Assembly (NCBI GenBank): GCA_008694505.1
Contig: VZDJ01000043.1
Span: 28,015-92,014, forward strand
Length of the DNA: 64,000 nucleotides
Direction: 5' to 3'
DNA from: Cyanoderma ruficeps
Lineage: Eukaryota; Chordata; Aves; Passeriformes; Timaliidae
The translations under genes and the position numbers were made by a program. The stretch's first letter is position 1. Every line of letters begins with the position of its first letter. The notes beneath the pieces are model-generated. The model did no database searches, had not been told where the DNA came from, and saw only the letters and a program-made list of their open reading frames with translations. Shown in pieces: positions 11,636 to 23,998 of the stretch.

Positions 11636-13399
11636 CTGAAAAAGAGGAGGAAAAAATAAAAGCCCAGATAAACCCAGGTTCAAAAAAAAAAAAAAATCAG
11701 GGACTGAACAATGCCATAAGCACAGCTACTTAATATAAATAGATGGCTACTCTCTTTGGAAAAAATAAATCACTGGTAAAGTTGCCTGCCAAATGATAGC
11801 TTGCTCCTTTCATGCTCTCCTAGGCTCACTGGCAGGATATCAGGCTAGATATAGACCCTTGGTGTGCTACCTTTGCTGTCAGTTTGAGTTTGTTTTTAGG
11901 TCCACAGTGAAATCAGACAATAGGCTTGGTAACTGGACCCACAACTTCCATGTGCAACAACCAACTGTATGCTACCCCTTAACTGTGAAGAAAAAAAATA
12001 GTTAATATTTCAGTCTCCCAAAAATTCAGCAGTTATGCCTTAGCATCCTTATTAGGTAAATATGAACACCTATATTTAACACACTAACTGATGTAGGTCC
12101 TGAGCAAATTAAGTTTTGCCCTCGTGGGCGTAGTACCAACATTGCAGATCTGAGCTGTGATCCTGTGCCCATTCACAGTACAAACTTTATTCAGCAGCAT
12201 CAAAGAACTACTTTTACATTAAGCATGATGAGGTTTCATTCATTCTTTGAAAAGAGGGTGCTAAGTTAAACACCTCAGTGTGTGTCTGCACCTCAGATTT
12301 ATATTAAGCACATTGATAATTTAGATACTGGAGAAAATACACCTCTGCTGATGTGTTAATAGAACTTAAGTCCAGCAAGGCACACATGCGTCTGGTGAGT
12401 TAAAGAACATGATTGCTGTCTCTTGATCTTCCAGAGGAGTCATCGTTTTTTCCACCCAAACTCTTGCTGTTGGCCTTTTTCCATTGCTGGGTGTAACTTT
12501 AAGACTTGTTACTTTACATCAAAACTCTTTAAAACAAGCATTATCTCCCTTTCTATATCTGTAAAGCATTACTGAGCTCTGTTCTTAAGTAGGGGCCTAA
12601 GTCACTGGTATCATCTTAGGTAAATAAATAATAATGCTATTACGATGATGGGCCAATAAATTTTATGTATTCAAAATAAATGTCTGAGGACCTGAAATGT
12701 GGGTGTTTCCCGAAGTAGTGGAATTCTTGGCTGTGAGGGTATTTCCAGAGAGAGTTCTGGTGCATCACTGCCTCGAAATATCTTACTGCTCAAGACTTCT
12801 GATTTGGACTTTGGATGCATTTGTATTTCAGCTGACAGATAAAATATTATGCTTTAGGGTGTTCATTTTATTTTCTGAGTTTGGTTGCTTCTTTGGCCTT
12901 TGTTTGTTTGTTTTTGTTTACCTTGATTGTTTTGTTATTTGGTGGCGGGAGGGGAGGTGTTTGTTGTAATGGTTCCTTTTTTTTTTTTTTAATTATGCTT
13001 TCTCAGTGTACTTATGTTTTCTTTTTCCTTTATTTTCCCTCCTTTCCGGAATGCGGAAACATTGTTTTGCAAGTTTCCACTCATCCTGGAAATCTCTTAC
13101 TGGAGATCATTAAACAAACCACGCATGCTAGCATGTGCAAAATGGTATTTTAAATCCATTAAAGATGTCTGGGCAAAATAATTTTCCTTTTCAGAAGTTT
13201 GGAAGAACCAGTTGCTTTTGGAAATGTCTGCATTTATTTATGCAAAAGTACAGGCTGGAATAATGCACAGCAATATAGATATATAGCAGGAATCCATTTC
13301 AAAAACAAACAAAGAAACAACAAGCTGCAAGTCGGTCTATTTATAAACAACATGATTTTCATGGAAATTACTGATATTCTGTCAAGGAAGTAAGGATAC

Positions 13400-13469
13400 C
13401 TACTATTTTTTTGACGAAAACTGTTTCCATCCAAAATGGCACAAAAGCCCATCACGGCTCCACAGGTCA
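13400..13469 (-). CDS. weak candidate exon
   Basis: A 70-base segment after an acceptor in GCTACTCCCAG. One frame reads CGAVMGFCAILDGNSFRQKN; another, DLWSRDGLLCHFGW, fits the phase of 15507-15689 but needs the alternative donor GTAGGT at 13402-13403. Both contain a DG turn like those in the better exons. Donors are weak and the frame is undecided. Confidence 0.22.
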
Positions 13470-15335
13470 CTGGGAGTAGCAATTCAGAATTCTTATGTTC
13501 TTATTTTGGGTCATTTTCTGCACTCTTCATCTAACTTGCATCCTCCTGATGTACCACAGGCAATGAATGACTGTTGTGGTGCCCAAAGACCATTAGAAAA
13601 CTGGGGGGAAAAAAGGCATTTAGATATAGTCTGGCTAAAGGGTCAAGATAAACAAAAACTAGAGACCCAGAGACTCATGATCCTGAAAGAATTTCCCCTC
13701 CTCTCAGAGTGTGAAATGGGACCCGATGCTAAATGTCATTGGGGCTTTGCATTTCTGACACCTTTGCTCACTGGAGTTGGAGCTGCTGAGTACGACTGAG
13801 CAAATGAGAATTGGAACGATACCAAATGTTTACAGATTATTGCAATGGCAATCACACAGAGTCCGTGCAAATTAATTTCATGTTCCTGTCTGTATGTTTT
13901 GCTCAAAGCTTTTGTCCTCCAAGCTTTGCTCTCCTGGTTGTAGCTTTTCCAGAGATGTGCAAGGGAGTTTCAGAAAGCTCTGGAAGGATAGTTACTGACT
14001 TTGTAAAAATTGTATCCCGCAGAGATCTTCTGTGTGTATGACAGCGAATGGGTGGTAGCAGCTTCTGCAGCAGTGTCAGTAATGCAGACCAAATGCACTA
14101 GTGGAGTTTAGATACTGAGATTATTGTACAATCTTTTAAGGTTGAATGTATTAATTTCTCTCTGAACCCGTCTTGCCAAATTGTGACTGTCAGTACTGAC
14201 ATAGCAGATGTATGTCAAAAACTGTGTCAATCACTGTAAAAGTTTCCCTGCTTCTCTTCCCTAGCACCCATTTTCTACAATCAGCTTTGAACTGGCACCA
14301 CACACATGGATGTATGCAGGCAAACCTCTGGCAGACAAACCTTCTCCTAGGCAGCTGTTGCAATGTCTCAGTTGGATAGCCCTGAATTTAATGCTCTCCT
14401 TGGCTTTCTTACTTTTCCCTGCTATTGCTATAACTCTCTCCTCCTAGGTTAATCCTTCCTTTTGGTTTGCATTTGAACGTATTCTTCCTTTCTCAGAGAG
14501 TGGTGAACGTATTGGTGTCACTCAGGAAGGTTGTTTAATTTTCCACAATCCTTGGACCCCAAGGCTGAAAACTGAGTGTCCCTCTCCATTCACAACACAG
14601 GAGGAAGGATTTTGCAGCTCTTGGTCTCATCATTCAGCAACAATCCGGGCAAAACGCTTTCAAGGAGGAGACCACGAGCCAGAAGAGCAAAAGACCAGTA
14701 GCCCAGAATATTAAAACCATTTGGGACAGGACCAACACTTTTATTATTTCCTTGAACAGCTTCTTGTACATGGCAGTCTGGATACATGATTGGATGTTGT
14801 GATACCTGATACCTTCACAAGATAAACAATAACAGATACCTTTCCTGATGAAAGAAATTTAAAAACAGTCTGATTCCTCCAATTTGATTTTAAGACTGGA
14901 TAATTCAAATTATGTACCTTCTGGCATCAGGAGGTAATTTAAATTCTTTACACTGTTTTGCCAGCACTGGAAATTAAAATACCAAACACCTAGCAATAAT
15001 GAGACAGTTTAGCACAAACAGGACCGTGAATTTTTAAGAGAATTAGGAAAGGGTTTCACATTCAGATTCAGCAGAGGAAGCTGCCATGGTGATCAGTGAT
15101 AAAACACTGAGGAAAAAGGGCTGTACTTGAGAGAGAATTCCCTCCTTTCTGCAGAGGCTGCTCTCTGAAGGACATTGGTGCCTATTTTTAGTCTCAAAGT
15201 GCCAGTAACATTTTTCAGGCAACAAAGATCATTCAAGGCCTACTGTTTATACAAAGAGTAACATTAATGACAAAATAAGCCCAATCAAACAAAAATTGCA
15301 GTCAAGACAGTGAACAATAAAGGGGGTGCAAAGCT

Positions 15336-15407
15336 ACAGAGATGAGAGGATGAGATGAGATGATGAGATGAGATGAGATGAGATGAGATGAGATGAGATG
15401 ATGAGAA
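15336..15407 (+). repeat. (GATGA)n pentanucleotide microsatellite
   Basis: Tandem gatga/atgag units, with two shorter interruptions (gatgatgag), then 'agaagct'. The interruptions look like one-unit slippage or old point changes. The array is likely variable in length between individuals. Confidence 0.92.
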
Positions 15408-15438
15408 GCTAGACCTCCTGACAAGCAATACAGAGTAG

Positions 15439-15476
15439 TTTGCAAGCTCTTACCTTTTTTGCAAGCTCTTACCTTT
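15439..15476 (+). repeat. exact 19-base tandem duplication
   Basis: TTTGCAAGCTCTTACCTTT occurs twice without change at 15439-15457 and 15458-15476. On the minus strand each copy contains AAG|GTAAGAGC, so the duplication doubles a donor-like site 30 to 70 bases past the donor of 15507-15689. Confidence 0.95.
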
Positions 15477-15506
15477 ACCCAGAAATTGAGTAAAGCAGAA
15501 TCTCAC

Positions 15507-15689
15507 CTCCTTGTCAGCCACTCAGAGTGACTGCTATTGCGTGCTGCCCTTTTTGGTTTAAGGGCACAGAAGGTGACTCTCTTGCTCCATTTAGCGCGCA
15601 ATCCAGAGCTGTCTCCTCCAGCCAGCAAAGCCAAGCTGTCAAAGGCAGTCTGGGTCCCATCTGGCTTGATCTGGACACCACTGGACACA
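15507..15689 (-). CDS. coding exon candidate with PDGT motif
   Basis: A 183-base segment: one base, 60 codons, two bases. The acceptor follows a long tract (TACTCCCCCTTCCTCTCC, then ACAAAATCCACAG); the donor is GAG|GTGAGA. The peptide begins VSSGVQIKPDGTQTAFDSLA, then LLAGGDSSGLRAKWSKRV, then TFCALKPKRAARNSS and ends HSEWLTR. The KPDGT turn followed by hydrophobic strands recalls the repeated PDG strands of SPAG17 and FAM194-type proteins; this is suggestive only. Its one-base entry is compatible with the phase-2 end of 22307-22677, directly or through exons I cannot fix. Confidence 0.55.
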
Positions 15690-17598
15690 CTGTGGATTTT
15701 GTGGAGAGGAAGGGGGAGTAGAAGGCTTGGTTAGCCTTTCTGTAATTACTTTATTTTGATACGCCTCTTCACTTCCTGTCTTGGAATGGGAATGGCAAGA
15801 AAACTTATTGAAAAACATAAGAATTTCTCTGAGATGAGTTGCCACAAGAGAAGGGCTGGTTCTGCTGTTATTTCAGGCTTGGATGCCAAGGAGGGAAATC
15901 TGCAGCTCTGTTTTCCACCTGGTATCAGTTCAGGTTTTCTACCTAAGTCAACACAATGTGAGTGTGTCCAAGGCCAGAAAACATTGGAAAAAGCAACATT
16001 TGATCATCACCAAGTTCATTGCCGTGGCCTTGAAGATGAAGAACTACCAGCCCAACATTCTACAGATGTGAACTGATCATTAGAGATCACTCAATCATGT
16101 ACCTGGTGGTCTGATAAAATGCCTTTGTTCCAAGAAGAAACCCAAGGGGACTTGTTGGACTGAGAATCACTGCGATTCCATCAGCCTCACAGCAAAATGA
16201 AAAGTATCAACATTTGGGACAGAGATCAATTATAGGGAGACAAAATTAGGGAAGACACACACTGAGGGGTAGTGTGTGTGTCACAGAAAGTGAGACCTGC
16301 AGTCCCCTGACCTCACACAGGGCAGCAGCAGCATCTGTTTGACTAAAAAAGTCAGCTGGCGCTGTGACCTTGCCACCTTTTCAGCATTAGGTCATCGCTG
16401 CTGTGACAATGCTGCTGTTTAAAGCTGTCTCTGTGCTTGTCCTCTGTGTTTTTCCTTCCTCCTTAAAGCCTATTAAAAATATTTTCTCCTTTAATACATA
16501 TGGGGCAGAAGTTGCCTGTGTATAGATGACAAACCATCTTTGGTTATCCTGAACAGAACTTTGTTCTGGCTAGTCTGTTACCAAAACAGTGGTTTATTTC
16601 TTTCTGCACAGAGAGGTCTGTAACCTTGATTTTGTCTTCTCTGTGCACCCTGTGGGCCTTCAGTAACCCCTGCACCATTTATTCTGCACTCTTCATCCTC
16701 AGAGCCTAAAGTTAAGGCTTGGATGCCAGCAGCCCTGAAGAGCAGCCCTTGCTACTCCCTGGAGAGCAGAGCACCTCCAGCATTGCCATATCAGCCTGAA
16801 ATCAGTCTGCACAGCAGGCAACCTTCAAGGGGGGAAATAAAGTAAGTTTTAGTCTGTTAGAGGACCAAATTAAGAAACTAATAGCAGATTTGGAAAATGG
16901 AAGCGAAGCCATGACACACTTTTTTTTTATTATTTTTTTTCTTTTTAATCTGCCTGTGCCTGGACCTGTTCCCAGCTTCCTCTCGGGTTGCCTTGGGGAA
17001 GAGCTGTTGAGACACATTTGCAGCTTGTTAGCATGGGGACAGTGGTTCCTAAGATGAGGCTGTCCCTCTGGCAGCATTTCCTCAGGCTGAAACTGTTCAC
17101 CTGGGGCAAAATCTCTCTGCAGACAGATTTCTCTGCTCCAGCATCCCATTCTGTAACAAGCAGCTCCACAGGGGTTTCCAGTAGCACAGACCCTCCTCAT
17201 TGGCTCATTTTGGGTAGCAGCTTGGTGAGAGGGGTGCTGAAGGAAATTCTCTTGGAATGCAATTTCATGCTGGCTGGCCAAGGCTGCTACCACCCTGGCA
17301 GCCAACAGATGAGCCAGTTACATGCTCTAGACAAGTTTCTGTTTGGCAGAGTTGCAGCAGAACAGGAGCTGAAGTGCATCCGAGTTGACATGTGGCATTT
17401 CCTACAGCCTGTGGCTCTGAAACCAGTCCAGCAGTGACACTGAACCCACTGTTTCTGTAAGGAACTGTAATAAGACCAAGCTGCCTCTTGGTGCTTTTAA
17501 TTTGTCTCTCTCTGGTCACATTACAAAAAGGAGGTTAATTATGTTAACTCCCCTTTGCAGGTAAGAACAGTAAGTCCCTGTGAGGAAAACACAATTAC

Positions 17599-17652
17599 CT
17601 TGTCCTGGAGTGTCAAGGAGTGGAATTCTGTCTTTATCCTGTCATCTCCGTA
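17599..17652 (-). CDS. candidate short coding exon
   Basis: A 54-base segment open in one frame only, YGDDRIKTEFHSLTLQDK, phase 0 at both ends, between ACCTTTCAAATCAG and AAG|GTAATT. The peptide looks like real protein. Its phases do not link directly to 22307-22677 or 15507-15689, so it needs a further unseen exon or is a false positive. Confidence 0.33.
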
Positions 17653-20600
17653 CTGATTTGAAAGGTTTCACTGGACAGGTGGAGCTATGTGCAGCTGAAA
17701 ATGTTTTAAATAAACACTGCCTTCCTCTCAGTCATCTGCCCTGACACGAGTGTGAGGAAGGAAGAGGTGTACAAGAATGAAGAGACCTTCTTTCATGAGA
17801 TTTCTCACATCTTTGGAAACAAAACTTCCCCAAAACCTCACACATCTCCTCAGGCCTTTCTGGAGCAGGTTTCTGTTCAGGACCTGTGAAGGTCTTGCAG
17901 GTGTCATGTGCTCCTCTTGCCACCAGTCCTCACCCTAGGAGTGGGCTTCTAAAAAAACCGAAATAAATGATGGAGACAAACCTGTTGTGCAAGAGCAAAA
18001 TGCAGCCTCTGCCACCAGTGCATTTCCCTGTGGTCCGGGTGAGCTTGCAAGGAGAGTTTTGGAGACATGAACCACCTCCTAATCTTTCTGCCAGTGTTTC
18101 AGTAGCTTTGCTTGTGACCAGAGAAAGGAAGTGACCACCACTTGCTGCTGGGGAATTTCCTAACAGAGCTCCTCAGGGTGTAGGGTCCCCAAGAAGTGGC
18201 TGAGCTCCAGGTGCAAGCCAGCAACTTATCCTCAGAAAATTATCATTGCAGGCTTTGTTGTATGACCAAGGAAATAATTTATATCCTCTGTAAGCTTACA
18301 GTCACCTCTATAAAAATAATTGCACAAGTCTTGGGAAGGTCTTTCTTAGGAGAGATGCTATGCCACTGTTTGGAGATGGGTCCATCTTTTCAAAGTGCTT
18401 ACAAAAGAAATGCTTCCAGAGGGGTGAGGTGCCTGGGAATCAGCTTTCATGAGAAAGAAGTCACATCTGGAAGAAAGTCAAAAAAAGCACACAAAACATG
18501 AATGAAAATAATAACTTCTGCCTGATTTTCTTTTTTTCCTTTTGTTTTCTCAATCAATGTAACACAGTGTTGCCACAAGCTCTCTGTCCAAGACCTGTCC
18601 TTCCAAGGCAGTCCATAAAATTCCACTGAAATCATCTACTTTGACTACTAGTCTGGCAAAGCTGTGGTTGTTACCACACCATCCAGGTTGGGGAAGCACA
18701 GGTGTAACCCCCACGCTGGGACAGATGGCAGGAAAGAGTCTGGGAATGGCAGGGTGTGCAGATGGAGATTATAGTGGTTTTTTTAATGGCCACCCATCTT
18801 CTAAAAAGACATGCTGTTGCTTTGGATTTTTAAGTCCTGAAATGCTCCAGCTGAGCCTTTCTGGGAAAAAAAATAAAAAATAAAAGGAAGCAAGATATCT
18901 GAAGCTGAAAAGTCACAAGGAGAGATCCATCCACCAAATGCCAAATTAGGCAAACAGATTTATTGTTTTTTTATCCTTACTCTGGACTTGAAAGAGTTCC
19001 CAGGTTGGCACTTTTAGTATCTCAGTAATACAGGGGGAATGAACAGCAGTGCCTGGTTGTTGGGATGTGAGATATGGGGACCTATTTATGGGGACCTGCA
19101 GGCCTGATGCACCATCTCTACTTACTAATTAAATAAAAATAGAAATCCTTTACTATCTCAGAAAGATGGGTCTGGATGTCAGATGAAATCATATGCAGCA
19201 AATTCCCTTGGCTGCACTGAGAGGCAGGACTTTCTGTTCTAAAGGACAGTGGTCCTTCACATTGTAGATGGAGAACTGAAGAGGCTGGCAGCATTTGCCT
19301 TGCATCACAAAAGCATTTTTTGAGGGCCACCAAAGTTTTGTGCCTTTCCAGGGTGTTAGAACATGGTCACCCAGGGGAATTCTTTCCACATCACTGCTAT
19401 GATATAAATTCTACCCCCAGCTCCTTCAAAGAGGACATTTCCCACATTTCAGTAAGAAATATTACATTTTTTTACCATTCTTTTGGTCTTTTGAGATGCT
19501 TCCACCTAGCCTCTTCATGTTGCTGGATGCCCTTAGTGTCATGAAGTAGCCAATGGAGTTTAGTGAATGATGCCTGCTATGCGACAACATTTCTGACCAG
19601 ATTTATTTCTCCTACATTATTTCTCCTCCTGTGTCCCTGCCCTGACCATAGGAACTTTGGTAGTTGGTTGGAAATATCTGTTGGCACATCACTTTACTCC
19701 TTCTTATCTCCTTTCAACACAAAGGTTGAACATACGTGAAATGCAGTTTTGCCACGGGGTTTTTGTGAAGGTGGTTAGATCTTGCCTTTATGCATTTTGA
19801 AACAAGCCACTTTAAAAATGCATCCCCCAGATCCTTGAAAGGCCATCAGACATGAGGCAGAAGGCATCATACAAGCGATCAGGCTGTTGAGATGCTTAAA
19901 AAAATGTGGGAAGTCTTTGGAAGAAGACAGTAACACCTAATTGTCACTGCAAACTTCACTTTTCCCCTCAGATATCACCGGCTTAGTTCTTTATGAAAGA
20001 GAAAATGCTAGCAGTCTGAGAGAGAAAAAGATGTTTTCTTGCAGAGAACCAGTCTATGTTTTCACAAGATGCAAGTGTAATCTGAAAACATGTTCCAGCC
20101 ACAGAATTCTTTTTTAATCCAAGGATCTGAGTGCAGTTTTTAGCTTGTCCCCCTTAGTCAGTGCAGAAGGCACAAATGTCTTTCACTTGCACTGCATCAG
20201 CACTCCAATCTGCACCACACTCCTCCAAACAAGCAAAAGAGAGTGAATCCGCACAGCATGGCAGTCTGCTCCCATTGCTTTGGATAACACATCTTTCTTC
20301 CATTTCACTGCTGAGAGACAAGGTTTATTGTGACAGCAACACTGTTTATCTTACCAGGATTATGCTGAAGCAAGTTGAATTGTATTCGTGTTAAAACATA
20401 TCAGCGCTGGGAGTGACGCAATGCGTTTAGCATCAGTATTGAGGTTGCTGTATTTTATGCTTTCAGCTGGAACTGGAGCAGCAACTGCCCCCAGGAACAA
20501 AGTCTAGTGAGTCAATAATTTGTGTATTGGAGCAGTAAACCCTTCTTATGTGCACTGCAACATTGGGAAGGCCAAGCCAATCTGGAAAGGTGACTGCTTT

Positions 20601-21045
20601 TGTTTGGGTGCTGCACTTCTACCGGTGTTTTTCCGTGTGCTGGAGGTGTAGCTCAGGAATTTTTACTACCCTAGACAGTCACCAAGTGGTGCTAAGATGG
20701 GCCCTGAGACCCTCCAAGAAGAAACACAAGCCATGAACAATCTGCTTCTTGTCTTTGTCGCTTGGACACAAGAAGAACAGAACATTATTCCTTGTCAATT
20801 TTGTATGAGCAGGCCCTTGCTTCACCACTATTTACACCACCTTATTTCCCACATGGACTCTTCTTGATGTGGAGACTGTCTGCCATTGAGAATTGCTACA
20901 GTATACATTTTTGGTGTCTATTATATGACCTCTAAGGAGATACACATGTATGGCATCCTGCATAAGCACAGCTGGAAGGAGTCGTGCAGACCCTAGAGCA
21001 AGTCCTGCGTGTCTGGCAGCAAGAACCTGCACCTGCTCCACTTAC

Positions 21046-21099
21046 ATGCAGTTGAGACAGGGCTCTCAGGCTCCTTTGTGTGAGCAAAGGGTGCAGAAT
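21046..21099 (-). CDS. candidate short exon with excellent splice signals
   Basis: A 54-base segment between a TTTCCCTCTTTTGCTCAG acceptor and a GCAT|GTAAGT donor, both near consensus. Two frames are open: ILHPLLTQRSLRALSQLH (phase 0-0) and SAPFAHTKEPESPVSTA (phase 2-1). The frame cannot be chosen from the sequence, and it may be a chance pairing of good sites or a non-coding exon. Confidence 0.3.
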
Positions 21100-22306
21100 C
21101 TGAGCAAAAGAGGGAAATCAAATTATTTGTCTGTGGTTGCAGAGCAAAGCTGCAGTAAAGCCACAACACTCTTGTCTGAGTTCACACTTCGATCATTTTC
21201 CCACAGGACCATCCTTCCCCAGCAAAGAGCTTCCACAGAGCTCACACCATGCACACAAGAATATTTATCGCCAGAGAGGATAATCAAACACTCACAGAAA
21301 AGCTGAATTCCAGACTCAATTACAAGGAAAACCGAGAGCTGTTACGAATGCTCTTATGAATGCTGAATATCTCACATTGCGTTATCACAGCACACACTGG
21401 ACAGCTTTTCCCTAAAAGGAAAGCTTGTGGCCACACAGAGATTTGAGATGGGAAATGGCAAAACCTCTGGCCCATTATTTATTTTTTGGCTCTAGAGTGC
21501 TTGTCTAAACTCACGAGCCCAAAACTAAATGGACACAAGCCCACCAAGCACTGCCCTTATCCCATCACCCTTCTTTGTGGAGCCTACATCTGGTCAAATC
21601 TATTAGTACAAAGGGTACAGCAAGTCAAAGAGCACAGCGGTGCATGTGTCACAACCTCTCATATTTCTTTAATGCAGGGGCAAAGAATCAAGTGAGTTCT
21701 GAGATGCAGGCTCCTCAGAGATGCAGGACATTGAAGTGAGGGTGGTGGCAGGATGTTTTCTTTGCGGAACAAGCCTCCAGTGAAGAAATAGCTCTCATCA
21801 GCCTGGAAACAAGGTCATGGTTCTGAGGCATGTTAGTAGAGTATATCAGTGCAAGCACTGACATGCAAGGGAAAGGAACAGTTCAGGACAGGTACTAGGG
21901 CTTACCCCTGCTGAAGTAAATTAATAAAGTCACTGTATGGTTAGGCCTGTTTACAGCAGCCAGAAATCCAGTTCAGAGTTCCAGACAAATCTCTAAGTGG
22001 GAGAAGGGGAGGAAAAAAAAAAAGAAACAGATCAAAAAATGACATGATACAACACAGTTCCTCTAAATACTTCAACATGGAAAGGCTGGCAAAGGTTCCC
22101 ACAAGGTGTTAGTAAGTCGCTCAGTGAATAACCAAGGTAGAAGAAGCAAAATTTAAACGTGCCAGGGGTAGGGTAACCAACAGGTTTTTAAATAGTTTGG
22201 TTTGGTTGGTTTTTTCTTCCTTTTCATTCCACCCTCTCATTTCCCTCTGTATTAGGCAATTTGTTATCTAATTTAAAGCAGGCACTATACGTTAGAGTCT
22301 CCTCAC

Positions 22307-22677
22307 TTTGCACATTGCATGCTTAGAACATCTCCTTCATGTGATATTTTTCTTTTCTGCCTGTATTGTTTTGACTGCTGGAGTAGAAACCCTTTGCCTC
22401 TGACTTCCAGAAAATCTGGATCCCTGCTTCTGCTTGAAGCCTGTTGAAGAAGCTGCTGCCCTGACTGTGTAAGCAAGAGGGTAGAAGCCCTAAGAATCAC
22501 AGATAACTTTGCATGAAGCATGTCCAAATGTTTTAGCACAATTTTCAAAGAATCAAAGAAAGTCTTTAAGCTCTCAAATGACTTACCTTGAAATTGCATG
22601 AAAATATACCTGTGTAGCTGCAGAATAACTTCCTCTTCTGGAAACATGTGGATGTTTCCTCTGGAGTAAAAGAGCAG
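22307..22677 (-). CDS. coding exon candidate, longest open exon
   Basis: A 371-base segment open for 123 codons plus two bases, between CTCTCTGTTTGCAG and GCAAA|GTGAGG. It starts LLFYSRGNIHMFPEEEVILQ, continues SFESLKTFFDSLKIVLKHLD, then ASTLLLTQSGQQLLQQASSR and DPDFLEVRGKGFLLQQ, and ends basic (QYRQKRKISHEGDV). The middle could form amphipathic helix. A perfect internal GTAAGT donor at 22586-22587 and internal acceptors would split it into two exons around a 110-120-base intron, but that joint is out of phase for the best sites, so one exon is preferred. Its phase-0 start joins 24693-24776. Confidence 0.55.
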
Positions 22678-22787
22678 CTGCAAACAGAGAGTGAACTGGA
22701 AGGTCATGAAAATCCAACTCCCTCCACTTGCTCTCTCTTTTAGAACTACTTCCACCTATGGCAGGGATCTGAGGGAGGTGTAACTCA

Positions 22788-22862
22788 CGTGGGACCTGGT
22801 CCAGTTCTCACAAAGTCCATGAGAGCCTTCCACTGACTTTTATAGGCATTGGATCCAGTCCA
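22788..22862. repeat. possible ancient amniote interspersed repeat
   Basis: Contains 'caaagtccatgagagccttc', 'cactgacttttataggc' and 'ttggatccagtcc', a spaced pattern like old 'cattgacttcaatgggctttggatcaggccc' repeats. A further possible piece ('cctactgatttcagggagg') lies at 23072-23090. The family is not certain. Confidence 0.4.
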
Positions 22863-23996
22863 TGCTGCAGGAGCTGGGAAGTGCAGGTTAAAATATCCCC
22901 CCACGTGTTTCCTTTTACAGACGCACAGTAATTCCCTCCTTACTGTAGCTTGCTTCAGTAAGAGCAAGGCTTTGAAAATCTACACTTCTGGGATTTGATA
23001 GTTACTGTTAGGCACAGTTTGTCTGATTTTTATCTTGGAGCTCTTATTAAATCCTCTGCCATTAGAAATCCTACTGATTTCAGGGAGGTGAGAGTTCTCT
23101 TGCCCCAAGCCAAGCTGAAAACCATACTGAAAACTATGAGGTGCTGCTCTCAGGAGATTCCTCTGACTCTAAAGTAAGGCCTGAGACTCTTCAACCTTAT
23201 CTTGCCCCTGGCTTCTGCAAAGCATTCTCTGCTGAACCCTAATGAGATCCTTCCTTACTCAGAAATTAGCCATGCTGGTTGGTTTATTTAGGCTTGTATT
23301 TATAGAGTGTGACAGAACTGGGATAATGATGATAATTGGGTTTGACACTGCATGAGCAGAACATGTGCAGAAGAAAGGTGTGTCCTCAGATGATTTTCAT
23401 CTTGAGTTTATCTAGAGACAAGGAAACTGCTGCATAAGATTTCCTCTGCTTTATGACCAGCAGGACCTGCTACAAGCTTGTAATAACTCTCATCACAAAG
23501 TGATCTGAATTAAAGAGCATATTTGTTTAGATGTCTGTAGCTACAACTTAGAAACCCAGACACTAACCAAAAAAATCGAGTCATTTAAATGAGAGGGGGG
23601 AGTCATGGGCAGTTTTCAAGAATATCGGGGAGATGCCAGGCACCTGAGAGGTCAAGCCTTACCTCCATATCAGAAGGCATTTTCCAGCTTCTTCCCTGGC
23701 ACCATCTGCAGGACCACGCTGGAAGTGGCTCTGCCTGCATCCAGGTAAACCCAGCAGCCACGACCTGAGAGAGAAATAAAGCCAGTGAAATGCAGGTTGA
23801 TCACCCATGTTTAATAGCCTGCCTGATCTTCCAAAGGATGAGTCTCTGTGTAGCTTTATGGGAATGCTGCAAGCTCTGCTTAATTGCAAAGTTCTCATGC
23901 TGAAAAATCAGTTTGAGTCCCTCTCTTCTAAAACAATTCTTCTCTTAAAAATGAGCAGCTTTAAAACATAGGAATTTTTTTTCTTTTTTTTTCTTT

Positions 23997-23998
23997 NN
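23997..23998. other. two undetermined bases inside a T-run
   Basis: NN inside a polypyrimidine run (about 23976-24010). Run length is probably misjudged in the assembly. Confidence 0.95.

Larger units (their letters stand above)
11636..15506. other. stretch with little supported content
   Basis: Intron-like AT-leaning sequence, with a T/G run near 12899-12935, T-runs near 12980, the weak exon at 13400-13469, the GATGA microsatellite and the 19-base tandem duplication. No RNA gene or transposon was recognised. Confidence 0.5.
15690..22306. other. mostly unassigned, intron-like
   Basis: Apart from the short candidates at 17599-17652 and 21046-21099, I see no gene, RNA or transposon. Overlapping long frames on both strands at 16.8-17.4 kb have no splice or family support. 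A/T runs occur at 16921-16945, 18860-18885 and 22015-22025, and a GGTTT run at 22196-22216. Confidence 0.45.

Noticed and set aside
16802..17437. Overlapping long open frames on both strands (up to 167 codons)
   Set aside because: No family resemblance, no splice pair, and the same DNA is open in several frames because it is relatively G+C-rich.
17803..17892. Minus-strand segment rich in P and E (KPAPERPEEMCEVLGKF)
   Set aside because: Splice sites are moderate and the phase does not fit the candidate at 17599-17652.
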